Shown here in pieces: positions 39,306-48,955 of a stretch of 49,599 nucleotides of DNA; position 1 is the stretch's first letter, and the number at the start of each line of letters is the position of its first letter. The position numbers and the translations under genes were made by a program. Below the pieces are notes generated by a model. That model saw only the letters and a list, made by a program, of their open reading frames with translations. It was not told the DNA's origin and did not search any database. Source of the stretch: Acidobacteriota bacterium (GTDB taxonomy: Bacteria; Acidobacteriota; Vicinamibacteria; Vicinamibacterales; Fen-181); contig PMZR01000055.1 of assembly GCA_003170135.1 (NCBI GenBank), forward strand, positions 1-49,599. Direction: 5' to 3'.

Positions 39306-40046
39306 ATGCGTCGCAGTTTCATCGCGGTGCTCGCGTGTGTTGCCCTTGTCATCGGGGCGTGTGCCGGAACCGACAACAGTGCCGCTCCTTCCGCTCCGGC
39401 AGGCGTCCCCAAGGTCAACTCCGCGCCACCGAACTCCGCGCCAACCGTCACCCTCGCGCCTCAAGGAGCGGCGTCGTGCAGTCCGGTCGGCACCCCGTAT
39501 GGCTGCTCGGTGACGTTGAAGGCGCTCGCGTCGGACGCGGACGGTGACCCGCTCACATATTCGTGGTCGGGGACGACGAGCGGTTTCCCGCAAACGGGCT
39601 ATTGCCAGCCCTCACCGTCCTCTCCCGACATGGGGATGTGGCGCATCTCCAGCCCCGAACAGGTCGTCGTTGGCTCGGTCGTCGTGCGCGATGACCACGG
39701 ACACGCCACCACCGCCGAACTTCAGGTCGTCGGCGAGGGCGTGAATCATGCCCCTCGTGTCCTGCTTGGTGCTCTATCTGCGCTTCCCGGCGGAAGCCCG
39801 ACTCTCGAGATGTTCGGCACCATCGAAGATCCCGACGAGGGACAGCTGTGCTCGGCAACGTACGTTGTTTCTGCATCGGCCAGCGGCGACTGCAAACCTG
39901 CTGTCGCGTTCTGGTCTTCCTGCCTGGAGTCCGGGCCAACGGTCGACATCTATCGCACCGCGTTGACAGGAACCTGCGAAGTGACCCTCAAGGTTCGAGA
40001 CAGTGCGAACCTCGTGGGGACGACCGTGACGACGATCCGCTACTGA
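39306..40046 (+). CDS. Putative lipoprotein with Ig/PKD-like repeats
   Basis: A 246-residue protein with lipobox VIGAC (Cys at 19). The mature part begins with a Pro/Ala-rich linker and then shows PKD/cadherin-like beta-sandwich features (APTVTLAPQGAASC, ALASDADGDPLTYSWSG, VVVRDDHGHATTAELQVVG). A second module follows (NHAPRVLLGAL, EDPDEGQLCSATYVVSASAS). AAGGAG precedes the start at 39306. It probably binds polymers or proteins on the cell surface. Confidence 0.7.
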   Translation: MRRSFIAVLACVALVIGACAGTDNSAAPSAPAGVPKVNSAPPNSAPTVTLAPQGAASCSPVGTPYGCSVTLKALASDADGDPLTYSWSGTTSGFPQTGYCQPSPSSPDMGMWRISSPEQVVVGSVVVRDDHGHATTAELQVVGEGVNHAPRVLLGALSALPGGSPTLEMFGTIEDPDEGQLCSATYVVSASASGDCKPAVAFWSSCLESGPTVDIYRTALTGTCEVTLKVRDSANLVGTTVTTIRY

Positions 40047-40166
40047 GATCCGCCCTACGCCGCCTCGCGCGTATTCCTGACAGGTTTACGAGAGGAGTTC
40101 GATTTCAATTGGATTCGCATGCTTGTCGCAGCTTGGGGCGGTGGAATCTGCCTGCCGCCGAGCTGC

Positions 40167-41612
40167 TCACACCTGCGGCGGCTCAGGCGGGAGGAATCTG
40201 GTGACGTCGAAGTCCTCTCTGGCCGTCAACGTCTCCACGATGTGGCGTTCGTAACCGCCCAGGGCGTCGCGCGAGGCGGTGTCAACTTCCCCCACCGCCG
40301 CGGCCAGGCCTTCATCGAGCAGCGCGAGAACCGGGTGCAGCGGATCGGCGGGATTGGTCCGGACGACGACGCCCGTTTCGTTGCGACTGGTGCGGACGAG
40401 CGAGCCGATGGGGAAGAAGGTGACGGCGCTGACGAACGCCTTCACGAGCGCGGTGTTGAGTTGCTGGCCAGCCAGCCTCGCGAGGATGAGGCAGGCTTCC
40501 TGCGGGAGGCCCGCGGCGCGGTACGAGCGCGCGCCGGTGATCGCTTCGTAGGTGTCGGCCACGCTCACGATCTGCGTCAGCGGGTGGGGGATGGCGCGGT
40601 CGCCGAGGTCAGGGTAGCCGAAGCCGGTCACGCTGCGGTGATGCTCGAGCGCCACGGTGGGGGTGAGCGGGCGCACGCGTTCGACCCCCGCGAGGATCTC
40701 GGCGCCGAACCGCGTGTGCGCTTCGATCGTCCGGCGCTCCTGCCTGTCGAGGGCGCCGGGCTTCTTCAGGATCTCCAGCGGGACGCGCGTCTTCCCGATG
40801 TCATGCAGCAGCGCCGCTTCCACCAGCGCGGCCGTGGTCGGCTCGTCGAACCCGAGTCGCCTGCCGAGCAGCAGGCCGATCATCGCCACGTTCACCGAGT
40901 GACAGTAGGTGAGGTTCTCATACTGCTTCACCGCGAGAATCTGTGCGAGCGCGGCGCTGCTTCGCGCCACCTTGTGGATGAGCAGTTCCACCAGGTCGCG
41001 CCCGGTCACGAGATCGAGCGCTCTGCCGGCGCCCACCGTGTCGAACGTCTGCTCGGCGAGCGCGAGCGATTCGCGGTAGGCCGGATCGAGTTGACCCTCG
41101 GGGGCGTCGGGCCATTCCATGGCGCGCCAGCGCGTGTCGAGCGCGACGAGCCGACCCAGGCTGACGTGGCGCACATTGCGCCGCGCAAGCTGGGTTTCGA
41201 CGGGCTCGCCGCCGGTGCCCTCCTTCATCTCCCACAGGAACTGCCCGACCGCGCGCAACTCCTCCGGTTCGACACCGCGATCGATGTGGATGCTGTGAAC
41301 GCCGAGCTCGACGAGCTCGTGCAGGATCTGCGCGGTTCCCTGGTTGTCCGAGCGGCAGGCCACCCCGTCGAGGTGGACGTCGCCGTGAATGATGTCGATC
41401 CGGATGGCCGGCGCGGTTCGCAGGTGCTGCCGGACGATGTCATCCATCTCCCGGAGTCTTTCCGCGATCGTCGGGTGGCCGGGCGGGTACATTCCCGAGA
41501 GACGCCTCAGGACCGCGAACCCCCGGAGCAGCGGCAGGGGATCGGAGAGCGGCGGCTCCATCGCCGAAGTCTGGTCGCGACGTGGGGAGGGCGTCGTCTC
41601 GGTGGTCGTCAT
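40167..41612 (-). CDS. HD-GYP domain protein (c-di-GMP phosphodiesterase-like)
   Basis: A 481-residue soluble protein. The N-terminal 230 residues are a helical region without a name. The HD-GYP domain follows: LLHDIGKTRVPLEILKKPG with HD at 270-271, EAHTRFGAEIL, and HHRSVTGFGYP at 324-334, where the GYP triad is kept but the common HHE is HHR. Metal residues HD and the later D (IVSVADTYEAIT) are present. It may hydrolyse c-di-GMP or only bind it. Its start overlaps the stop of the preceding gene as ATGA, so the two are translated together. Confidence 0.85.
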   Translation of the reverse strand: MTTTETTPSPRRDQTSAMEPPLSDPLPLLRGFAVLRRLSGMYPPGHPTIAERLREMDDIVRQHLRTAPAIRIDIIHGDVHLDGVACRSDNQGTAQILHELVELGVHSIHIDRGVEPEELRAVGQFLWEMKEGTGGEPVETQLARRNVRHVSLGRLVALDTRWRAMEWPDAPEGQLDPAYRESLALAEQTFDTVGAGRALDLVTGRDLVELLIHKVARSSAALAQILAVKQYENLTYCHSVNVAMIGLLLGRRLGFDEPTTAALVEAALLHDIGKTRVPLEILKKPGALDRQERRTIEAHTRFGAEILAGVERVRPLTPTVALEHHRSVTGFGYPDLGDRAIPHPLTQIVSVADTYEAITGARSYRAAGLPQEACLILARLAGQQLNTALVKAFVSAVTFFPIGSLVRTSRNETGVVVRTNPADPLHPVLALLDEGLAAAVGEVDTASRDALGGYERHIVETLTAREDFDVTRFLPPEPPQV

Positions 41613-43813
41613 CGCCTGACCATTTCTCGTGCTTTCGCGCCGACGCGGGCCAGCGCGGGGTTCCAGAAGTGAAAGCGGAGCGGCACGAGCGCGGCGAGCG
41701 TCGCCTGGAAGCTGCCGGGGTCTGTCTGGACGGCGCGATCCAATAGCCGGGCGGCGATGTCGGGGTGGCGGTGAACGAAATCCCGCCGCCCGAGCAGATC
41801 GAGCAGTTGAACTTGGGCTCGGGCCGGGGGGAACCGACACAGCGCCTCCTGGGCGGCGTTTCGCACCCACGCGCTCGCGTGCCGGACTTGCGCCGAGACC
41901 AACGCCGCGGCCTGCGCACTGCCGATGCGTGCCAGCGCTCGCAACGCCTCCCGGACAACCTGCTCGTTGCCGCATTCGAACTGGCCGGCGATGGCGGTCT
42001 CGTAGCCGGCACCGGCGAACCCGAGCGCCCGGACGATGACGGCGGCTGCCGCGACGCCTGCCCGGCCGATCTGCCTGGCAAGCGCGGGCGCCAGCAGCCT
42101 GGCATGCTCGCACATCAGTTGCGCGAGCGATCGGACCTTCCCTTGAACGGCGGGATCATCGAGCAGCGCAACGCAGGCCGGCGCGACGGCGGAGCCATAG
42201 GCCTCGACGAGTGCGCTCGCCAGCGCGCGCTTGCCGGGACCCTCGTCGTAGAGCGTGACGAGCGCCATCGCGCGTTCGCGCGTGCAGAACGCGTCCAGCG
42301 CGGCAACGATCACGTCGGCCACATCCGGACGCGATGGGCGCAGCGCCTCGGCGATCTGGCGGTGGTACCCGAGCCACGACACGAGGTCCTGCCAGCGGGA
42401 GGCGCGTTCGACGTCGCCGAGCAGCGACGACACACCTCTCAGGAACCCCTCGACGACGTTCGGATTGGGCTCGAGTCGCACCAGGTTCGAGAGGCAGCGC
42501 ATTCGGGCCATGAGCAGGTCCGACGCCTCGATGTCGGCGCGAACCTGCGCGATGGCTGCACCGGCCTGGCCGTTGAGCGACAAATCGAACGCCGCGAACT
42601 CCGCGAAGCTGCCGGGAGCGGCCGCGTCAACGTGCAACAGTTTTCGGGCGTACCGGTCGACGCCTGTCAGGTTCTCGCGGGCGTCCCGCAGGCGTCCGGC
42701 CCGCACGCGTTCCCCGACTCCCGCCTCGAGCAGGGGGGCCAGCGTCTGCCGGCGATCGGATGGCAGGTTCAACCTGTCGAGCGCGGCCGACAGCACTTCG
42801 GGTGCGGCCGTCTCCAGATCCAGCAGGAGACAGAGCGACTCGGCGAGATCCACATCGGGGAATTCCGCCAGCACCCTGCCATCGGCGCGTCCATCGAGCA
42901 CGCCGGGGAGGATGGTCCGCTGGAGCAGCGACTGCCGCCGGCCGGGCTCGAGATCGAGCACGGCGCGGGCGAGCCTCGCGAACATCAGCTGCGCAAGCCG
43001 CGGGTCGAGCGACGCGAACAGCGTCGCGACGTCGCTGAACTTGAGCTCGAGCGCCGTCTGGTGCGAGCCGGCCGCGGCGGGCTCGCCGTCGGTGAGCCGC
43101 AGGAGCACGGCAGCGAACTCGGCGGGATCGTTGACGAGGATGGCGAGATCGACGAGCGAGATCGTCGTGAAGGCTGAGGCCGGATCCATGCGGATCCAGC
43201 CCTTGTCCGGCGGATAGAGGTGGGCGGCCGGCCCCGTGGACGCCGTCGTGTCGCGGCGGCCGCGCTCGCGTTCGACCAGGTCACAGATCGGCGCGTGCGG
43301 CGCCCCGAGATCGACGACCTCGGGGCGGTAAGCCATGCGCGAGACGATCTTGTCGACGCCGTGCTCGATGAGCAGTTCCGACAGGGTGGGTTCGCCGTCA
43401 CTGGTTTCATGAAGCGAGATCAGGTCGCTGCAGAACCGGGAGAGATCCCGTGAGGAGGCGGCACGATCGATGGTGAGGGCGGCGACGCCCGCACGATGCA
43501 GGCGGCGAACGAGCTCGTGCTCGATGATCGTCCCGCCGCCCACGCCGAACTCGTCCACGAGCAGGTCGTGCAGCCTGACACGCAGAACGATCTGGTCGCG
43601 TCCCTGGAGGGCTGCGAGAGCAGTCCCGCAGGCTGCGATCGCGTCGGGGCACAGCGGGCTCGTGGCTGGATACGTGTGGAATTGCCGCACCGCTCGCCCG
43701 AGCAACTGGAGGACCTGCTCGACGTCCGCCAGGTCGAGAGGGCGCTGCCCGACTACGAAACTGTGAGGCGGCACGACAGGATCGTAGGCGGTTGCACTGA
43801 TGCGAGTGGCCAC
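41609..43813 (-). CDS. HEAT-repeat-like protein coupled to the HD-GYP gene
   Basis: A 734-residue protein built almost entirely of helices. HEAT-like repeats can be seen toward the end (EALRALARIGSAQAAALVSA, RNAAQEALCRFPPARAQVQL). No signal peptide or catalytic motif is visible. The GTG at 43813 is preceded by AAAGGAAA. Coupling to an HD-GYP protein suggests a scaffold or adaptor in c-di-GMP signalling, an inference from gene order alone. Confidence 0.75.
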   Translation of the reverse strand: MATRISATAYDPVVPPHSFVVGQRPLDLADVEQVLQLLGRAVRQFHTYPATSPLCPDAIAACGTALAALQGRDQIVLRVRLHDLLVDEFGVGGGTIIEHELVRRLHRAGVAALTIDRAASSRDLSRFCSDLISLHETSDGEPTLSELLIEHGVDKIVSRMAYRPEVVDLGAPHAPICDLVERERGRRDTTASTGPAAHLYPPDKGWIRMDPASAFTTISLVDLAILVNDPAEFAAVLLRLTDGEPAAAGSHQTALELKFSDVATLFASLDPRLAQLMFARLARAVLDLEPGRRQSLLQRTILPGVLDGRADGRVLAEFPDVDLAESLCLLLDLETAAPEVLSAALDRLNLPSDRRQTLAPLLEAGVGERVRAGRLRDARENLTGVDRYARKLLHVDAAAPGSFAEFAAFDLSLNGQAGAAIAQVRADIEASDLLMARMRCLSNLVRLEPNPNVVEGFLRGVSSLLGDVERASRWQDLVSWLGYHRQIAEALRPSRPDVADVIVAALDAFCTRERAMALVTLYDEGPGKRALASALVEAYGSAVAPACVALLDDPAVQGKVRSLAQLMCEHARLLAPALARQIGRAGVAAAAVIVRALGFAGAGYETAIAGQFECGNEQVVREALRALARIGSAQAAALVSAQVRHASAWVRNAAQEALCRFPPARAQVQLLDLLGRRDFVHRHPDIAARLLDRAVQTDPGSFQATLAALVPLRFHFWNPALARVGAKAREMVRR

Positions 43814-44061
43814 GGGTTTCCTTTGCGACGCGTGCGGAGAATCGCAAGGTCAATGGCAGCACCGGCTTAGCGACGCGGGTGCCCGCCCACCGCTCGGGGA
43901 GGCGGCGTCGCCTCGTCTGGACCCGCCTCGTCCCCGCCGAGGAAAGGCAAGTATCGGACCCGCTGTCTTGTCGTTACTCAACCCGTGACCGCAAAGACGG
44001 GGTGGGCATAGAATAGCCCCCTCGAGCCTGGCAGATGTTCGACGAACCCTGAGGAGACAGT

Positions 44062-47000
44062 ATGCGCTGCATGTCCTCTCGTACGGTCGGAGGCCGTTCG
44101 CGTATGTTTCGTCCCGCCCTCACCCTGCTGCTGGCCGCCGGCGGCGTGTGCGCGATTGCGCCGGTCCGGGCGCAGCAAGTAAGTCCGTCGTACTTCGCCG
44201 AGCTGCGCTGGCGCTCGATCGGCCCGCCCCGCTCCGGGTACGTGTCGGCGCCGGCCGGCATCCCGGGCGACTCGACGACCTATTACATCGGCCTGCCGGA
44301 AGGCGGCGTGTGGAAGACGACGAACGCCGGCACCACCTGGAAGCCGATCTTCGACGAGGTGCACGTCGCGTCGGTCGGCGCGGTCGCCGTGGCGCCGTCG
44401 GATCCGAAGATCGTGTACGTCGGAACCGGCGACCAGTCCGGCTGGTCGTTCACCCCGGGCAAGGGCGTCTACAAGTCCGTTGATGGCGGGAAGACCTGGA
44501 CGAACGTCGGACTGCCCGGGTCGCAGTACATCGGCGGCATCGTCGTCGATCCGCGCAATGCCGACAACGTGCTCGTGGCCGCACAGGGGCCGCGCGCGAT
44601 TGGTGCGGGCGGGCAGGCCGGGGCTGCGCCGGGCGGGGGCGGCGCGGGTCGTGCGCCAGCGAATGCTGATGAACGCGGCGTGTACCGGTCCGCGGACGGC
44701 GGCCGCACGTGGGCGCGTGTGCTGCCGACGGACGGATCCTCGGGCGCGTCCGACGTGTACATGGACTACTTCGATCCGCAGATCGTCTATGCCGTGCTCG
44801 CGACCGGCTTCGGTCCCGCGGCGCCTCAGCCTGTCGCTGTCCCGGGAGCCGGCGTCTACAAGTCCACGGACGGTGGCGTGACGTGGCAGCCAATCGGCGG
44901 TCGCGGCCTTCCGGAAGGTGCGCGCACGTCCGCGTTCGCGGTGTCGTCGGGCACCCACGGCCGGCGGTTGTATGCGGTGGTCGGAACCGGTGGGGGCCGG
45001 AGCGGCGCGCGTGCGGGCGGCCGCGCCCTGTATCGCTCCGACGACGGCGGGGAGACGTGGACGCTGGGCACACGGCAGTTCGCGAGTGCGGGCGGCAAGA
45101 TGTACGCCGATCCGCAGAATTCTGACGTCATATACATCACCGGCACCGCGCTGTATCGCTCAGTTGATGCCGGGCGGCACCTCGCCGCCTTCTGGGGTGC
45201 GCCAAGCGGCGCCGATCCACGGTTTCTCTGGATCGATCCGACGAACTCGAAGCGGCTGATTGTCGGCGTCGATCAAGGCGTGGCCATCTCGGTGGACAGC
45301 GGCGAGTCGTGGACGCCGTACTACGGGCTGGTGAACGGCCAGTTCTATCGGGTGTCAACCGACTACGACTTCCCGTACCACGTGTGCGGGCCGCAGCAGG
45401 ACTCGGGGACGGCGTGTGTCGCAAGCCGCAGCGACTTCGGTGAGATCCGGCCCTACGACTGGTACCCGGCCGGGGGATTCGAGAATGGATTCCTCATCGC
45501 CGATCCGCTCGACAAGCGCTACATGTACACGCAGGGCTGGTACCACGTGATGCGCCGCTACGATCGCACGACCGGCCAGACCGTGGTGCTGTACCAGCCG
45601 ACTGCCGAGGACCGCTTCGGCGGCGCGCCGCCGCTCGTTTTCTCGCCCCAGGACCCGCGGACTCTCTACATGGCCGCGCAACATGTGCTGGCGTCGAGCG
45701 ATCGCGGTGAGACGTGGCGCGTCATCAGCCCCGATCTCGCGGCGCCGGCAGGCGCACCGGCACCGCCACCTCCGGCTGGAGCCGCAGGGGGCGCTGGCGC
45801 GCCGGCACTGGGCGGTTCGATCCAGACGCTGGCCGCGTCACCCGTCGCCGCCGGTCTCATCTGGGTCGGCACGAGCACCGGGTTGATTCACCTGACGCGC
45901 GACGGCGGCAAGACGTGGACGAACGTGACGCCGCCCAACCTGCCGCCAGCCGGCATCAACGTCATCGACGCGTCGCACGCGAGCGCGGCCACCGCGTACG
46001 CGGCGCTCTTGTCGCGCGACGCGCACCCGCACATCTATCGCACCAGCGATTACGGTGCGAGCTGGCAGGAGATCTCGACCGGGCTGGACGACGGCGGGAC
46101 CGCGCGCGTGGTCCGCGAGGATCCGGCGGACCCGAACCTGCTCTATGCAGGGACCGTGACGAGCGCATCGGTCTCGTTCGATCGCGGTGACCACTGGCAG
46201 TCGCTGCAACTCAATCTGCCGACCACGGTTGTCAGCGACATGACCGTTCACGGCAGCGACCTGATCGTCTCGACCTACGGGCGCGGCTTCTGGATCCTGG
46301 ACGACGTGTCACCACTCCGGCAGGTCCGCGCCGCGATGGCCTCGAAGGACCCGGTCTTCTTCTTCAAACCCGCGCCGGCATCGCGTGCGCGATGGGACAA
46401 CACGCAGGACACGCCGCTGCCGCCGGAAATGAAGGTGGGGGACAATCCGCCCGAGGGCGCGATCCTTGATTACAACCTGTCCGCGCAGTCCTCGTCCACG
46501 ATCACGCTCACGATCAGCGATGCGGCCGGGCACGTCATCCGCGAGTACTCGAGCGTGGCGCCGCCGCCGGACACCATGATGAAGAACGTGCCGGATTACT
46601 GGATCGCGTCGCCGGTCGTTCTGCCAACCACCCCGGGCATGCACCGCGTGGCGTGGGATCTGCGCTATCCGGACCCGCCGACGCTGAACTACGGCTACAA
46701 CGGCGGCCTGCTGGATTATCGCGAATACACCCTGAACTGGCACGCGCTCCCTGGGCAGACGTATCAGTCCACGCTCGTGGGCCCGATGGTCCTGCCGGGA
46801 ACCTACACCGCGAAGCTGACCGTGGACGGCCGGAGCTATTCGCAGAGCGTCACGGTCGTCCCCGACCCGCGCGTCCCGGTTTCGGCGCCCGCGCTCACGG
46901 CGCAATTCCAGATCCAGCAGCGAATGGTTGCGGGGGTGACGGCTACCTACCACGCGTTGAATTACATCGAGCAGGTGCGCGCCGCGCTGTCGGCAAGGTC

Positions 47001-47343
47001 GGCCGAGGCGGCGAGCAACGCCGCGGCCGCCGAGATCGCGACGGCGGCGAAGGCGCTGGACGAGGCGCTGGCGCCGCTCGCGAACGGGCCCGCCGGTTTC
47101 GGGATCGCCCACCGCGATCTGTCTCGCCGGCTCAACGATCAGATCGTGGGTGATGTGCAGCCGACGCCGAGCGTGATTGCGGGCGTCGATGTGCCGTGCC
47201 GCGCCATCGACACCGGGATGGACGCTCTGCGCAAACTCCAGGCGACCAGCGTGGCGGAGCTGAACTCGATGCTGGCCCGCGGCAGCTTTGCCGCGTTGCC
47301 CGCATGGACGCCGCCTGCCGCGCCAGCCTGTGGGTCGAGGTGA
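44062..47343 (+). CDS. VPS10/Asp-box (BNR-repeat) beta-propeller protein, secreted
   Basis: A 1093-residue protein with signal peptide (LTLLLAAGGVCAIAPVRA). The first 740 residues form beta-propeller blades marked by Asp-box motifs: SVDGGKTW, SADGGRTW, STDGGVTW, SDDGGETW, TRDGGKTW. A Pro/Ala/Gly-rich linker interrupts the propeller twice. The C-terminal 300 residues include a beta-sandwich part (GTYTAKLTVDGRSYSQSVTVV) and a helical end. Such VPS10-like proteins are numerous in Acidobacteriota and have no defined substrate; glycosidase activity should not be assumed from Asp-boxes. GAGGAG lies 6 bases before the start. Confidence 0.87.
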   Translation: MRCMSSRTVGGRSRMFRPALTLLLAAGGVCAIAPVRAQQVSPSYFAELRWRSIGPPRSGYVSAPAGIPGDSTTYYIGLPEGGVWKTTNAGTTWKPIFDEVHVASVGAVAVAPSDPKIVYVGTGDQSGWSFTPGKGVYKSVDGGKTWTNVGLPGSQYIGGIVVDPRNADNVLVAAQGPRAIGAGGQAGAAPGGGGAGRAPANADERGVYRSADGGRTWARVLPTDGSSGASDVYMDYFDPQIVYAVLATGFGPAAPQPVAVPGAGVYKSTDGGVTWQPIGGRGLPEGARTSAFAVSSGTHGRRLYAVVGTGGGRSGARAGGRALYRSDDGGETWTLGTRQFASAGGKMYADPQNSDVIYITGTALYRSVDAGRHLAAFWGAPSGADPRFLWIDPTNSKRLIVGVDQGVAISVDSGESWTPYYGLVNGQFYRVSTDYDFPYHVCGPQQDSGTACVASRSDFGEIRPYDWYPAGGFENGFLIADPLDKRYMYTQGWYHVMRRYDRTTGQTVVLYQPTAEDRFGGAPPLVFSPQDPRTLYMAAQHVLASSDRGETWRVISPDLAAPAGAPAPPPPAGAAGGAGAPALGGSIQTLAASPVAAGLIWVGTSTGLIHLTRDGGKTWTNVTPPNLPPAGINVIDASHASAATAYAALLSRDAHPHIYRTSDYGASWQEISTGLDDGGTARVVREDPADPNLLYAGTVTSASVSFDRGDHWQSLQLNLPTTVVSDMTVHGSDLIVSTYGRGFWILDDVSPLRQVRAAMASKDPVFFFKPAPASRARWDNTQDTPLPPEMKVGDNPPEGAILDYNLSAQSSSTITLTISDAAGHVIREYSSVAPPPDTMMKNVPDYWIASPVVLPTTPGMHRVAWDLRYPDPPTLNYGYNGGLLDYREYTLNWHALPGQTYQSTLVGPMVLPGTYTAKLTVDGRSYSQSVTVVPDPRVPVSAPALTAQFQIQQRMVAGVTATYHALNYIEQVRAALSARSAEAASNAAAAEIATAAKALDEALAPLANGPAGFGIAHRDLSRRLNDQIVGDVQPTPSVIAGVDVPCRAIDTGMDALRKLQATSVAELNSMLARGSFAALPAWTPPAAPACGSR

Positions 47344-47611
47344 CGATCGCGGACAGGCGCGGAGCGGACGCACCACCTTCCGAGCCGGGCTCCGCAGTCG
47401 GGGATCACTCCTCGCGTTGCGCCGTTTTTCGGATTTCGGTGTCCGGCTTGCGCTACTCGCGCTTGCTCGACCGCTACGCGCCGCGCCGGGAAATACGGTG
47501 CAAGCGCTCGTCGTGCTCCGGCATCACGCGCCGGCTGCTTTGCACGGCTCGTTCGGCGCTGCGTCCGCTTTGTCTGCTGCGACCCCGATTCGCGGTGCCG
47601 CCTGAGGTGCG

Positions 47612-47911
47612 TCAGGCCGCTTTCTTCTCCATCGCATCGTCCGCATCGCGTGTGGCGGATGCGGCTGCGGCGAGCAGTAGGGCAGTCGCGCGTGCGTTGG
47701 CTGCCGAGGCCCAGTGATGCCTGACATGGCGCAGCTCGAATAGCACGAGCGCGGCATAGACGATTGTGTTCACCGCCAGGTGGCGCTCGCGCCGCTGCAG
47801 CCAGGCCGACACGTTGTACGTGCCGATGAACGCGGCGAGTCCCAGCGCCATTCCGTGGACGGTGCCCTTCAACGCTTCCCGTTCGCCGCTCCGGAGAATG
47901 CTCATCGGCAT
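47612..47911 (-). CDS. Small membrane protein of unknown function
   Basis: A 99-residue protein with two hydrophobic segments (GTVHGMALGLAAFIGTYNV and LAVNTIVYAALVLFELRHV) and Arg-rich flanks. No family is recognised. The start is uncertain: ATG at 47911 or 47905, with a poor ribosome binding site. The 268 bases before the VPS10 gene's end and this gene hold no other gene. Confidence 0.5.
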   Translation of the reverse strand: MPMSILRSGEREALKGTVHGMALGLAAFIGTYNVSAWLQRRERHLAVNTIVYAALVLFELRHVRHHWASAANARATALLLAAAASATRDADDAMEKKAA

Positions 47912-48121
47912 AAGCACCAAGCCTGCTTGCTCGAGTCAGTGCAAGAGTCGTGCGAGGGCGCAGCTGCGACAGAGAGAGCGTTGCGCGCATGTGCGGAGAG
48001 CGGTTGAGCTTCGGAGGGCGCAAACTGGATACCTATCTCGGCGGCGCCCCGAGATTGGCGCACGACGAGCGCGAAGGGTTGTTCGGAATAGCGGCGATTC
48101 GACCGATCATCGCCGGATGCG

Positions 48122-48544
48122 TCAGATCTCCACGAGCGGAAAGCCCTCGCGGGCGGCGGCGGCGCGCAGCCGCTCGTCGAGCGTGACCACGGGCAGCGAG
48201 GCGGGCCGGCGCTCCGAGCCCAGCCAGGCAGCCGCCAGCTGAAGGGCATCCGCGGCCCGGAGCGGGTGGACGCGCAGCATGCGACGGGCCACGTCACGCA
48301 CCTCGTCGCCCGCTTCAATCTCGATCCAGCTCGCGCGCAGGGCGTCGAGACGGCCAAACGCCTCGATCGCCTGGACGGCCGTCAACGATCCGTCCCGTTC
48401 GAGCCGAGCGATGGCCGACGCGCATTCGACGACGGTCGCCCACCACACGATGGCCGGCTGCTCGGCGTACAGTCGCTGCACCGGAAGCGTGGCCGGTTCC
48501 TCGGCGAGCAGCGGCACGAGCGCCGACGTGTCCCAGAACCTCAC
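48122..48544 (-). CDS. PIN-domain toxin (VapC-like)
   Basis: A 140-residue PIN nuclease. The acidic residues are seen in FWDTSALVPLL (D5), VVECASAI (E40), LRAADALQLAAA and VTLDERLRAAA. These form the metal site of VapC toxins, which cleave RNA. The GTG start at 48544 overlaps the antitoxin stop as GTGA, the usual toxin-antitoxin arrangement. Confidence 0.88.
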   Translation of the reverse strand: MRFWDTSALVPLLAEEPATLPVQRLYAEQPAIVWWATVVECASAIARLERDGSLTAVQAIEAFGRLDALRASWIEIEAGDEVRDVARRMLRVHPLRAADALQLAAAWLGSERRPASLPVVTLDERLRAAAAREGFPLVEI

Positions 48545-48837
48545 CGGCCCTCCGAGCGTTCGTCCAGCACGGCGCGGCTGAGCCGCGCGGCGCGCGACGG
48601 CCGTGGGGGCGGCGTCTTCAGCATCGCCCGCGGCAGCGGCGCATCCGGACGGCGAGCGAGACCGGCGCGCTCCAGCCGGGCCACGCGGCCCTCGTCGTCT
48701 TCAGGCAGGTCGAACACCGCGTCCAGGCGCGCCACCGGCACGCCGCGATCCTCGATCACGACCCGCTCGCCGCGCCGCACCCGATCGATCAGGGCGCTCA
48801 ACTGGTTCTTGGCCTCGGTTATACTGGCTCGCTTCAC
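48541..48837 (-). CDS. Phd/YefM-type antitoxin
   Basis: A 98-residue antitoxin. The N-terminus ASITEAKNQLSALIDRVRRG followed by VVIEDRGVPVARL is the Phd/YefM DNA-binding fold. The C-terminal half (Pro/Arg-rich, then LSRAVLDER) would wrap the toxin. The start is GTG at 48837 and no ribosome binding site precedes it; the promoter spacing places the transcript start at this GTG. It should repress its own promoter together with the toxin. Confidence 0.85.
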   Translation of the reverse strand: MKRASITEAKNQLSALIDRVRRGERVVIEDRGVPVARLDAVFDLPEDDEGRVARLERAGLARRPDAPLPRAMLKTPPPRPSRAARLSRAVLDERSEGR

Positions 48838-48843
48838 AGAGCC

Positions 48844-48872
48844 ATAATAGCTGCATGAGAGTGGTCATTCAA
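48844..48872 (-). promoter_or_regulatory. Promoter of the Phd/VapC pair, leaderless
   Basis: On the minus strand TTGAAT (48867-48872), 17 bases, TATTAT (48844-48849). Six bases after the -10 element the GTG start codon begins, so transcription should start at the codon itself. Confidence 0.65.
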
Positions 48873-48909
48873 GCTTTAGAATGGCGCGCGCGACCAATGT
48901 AAAAGACAC

Positions 48910-48938
48910 TTGACAAAAGGGAAAGCGTGCTTTACTGT
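48910..48938 (+). promoter_or_regulatory. Strong sigma-70-type promoter of the membrane protein/XRE pair
   Basis: A perfect TTGACA (48910-48915), 17 bases, TACTGT (48933-48938). The promoter faces away from the Phd/VapC promoter, 37 bases apart. Confidence 0.65.
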
Positions 48939-48955
48939 TCGAGTCGGAGGTGCGC

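Noticed and set aside
44062..47343. Sialidase annotation for the Asp-box protein
   Set aside because: Asp-boxes are structural; the arginine triad and catalytic residues of sialidases are not evident.
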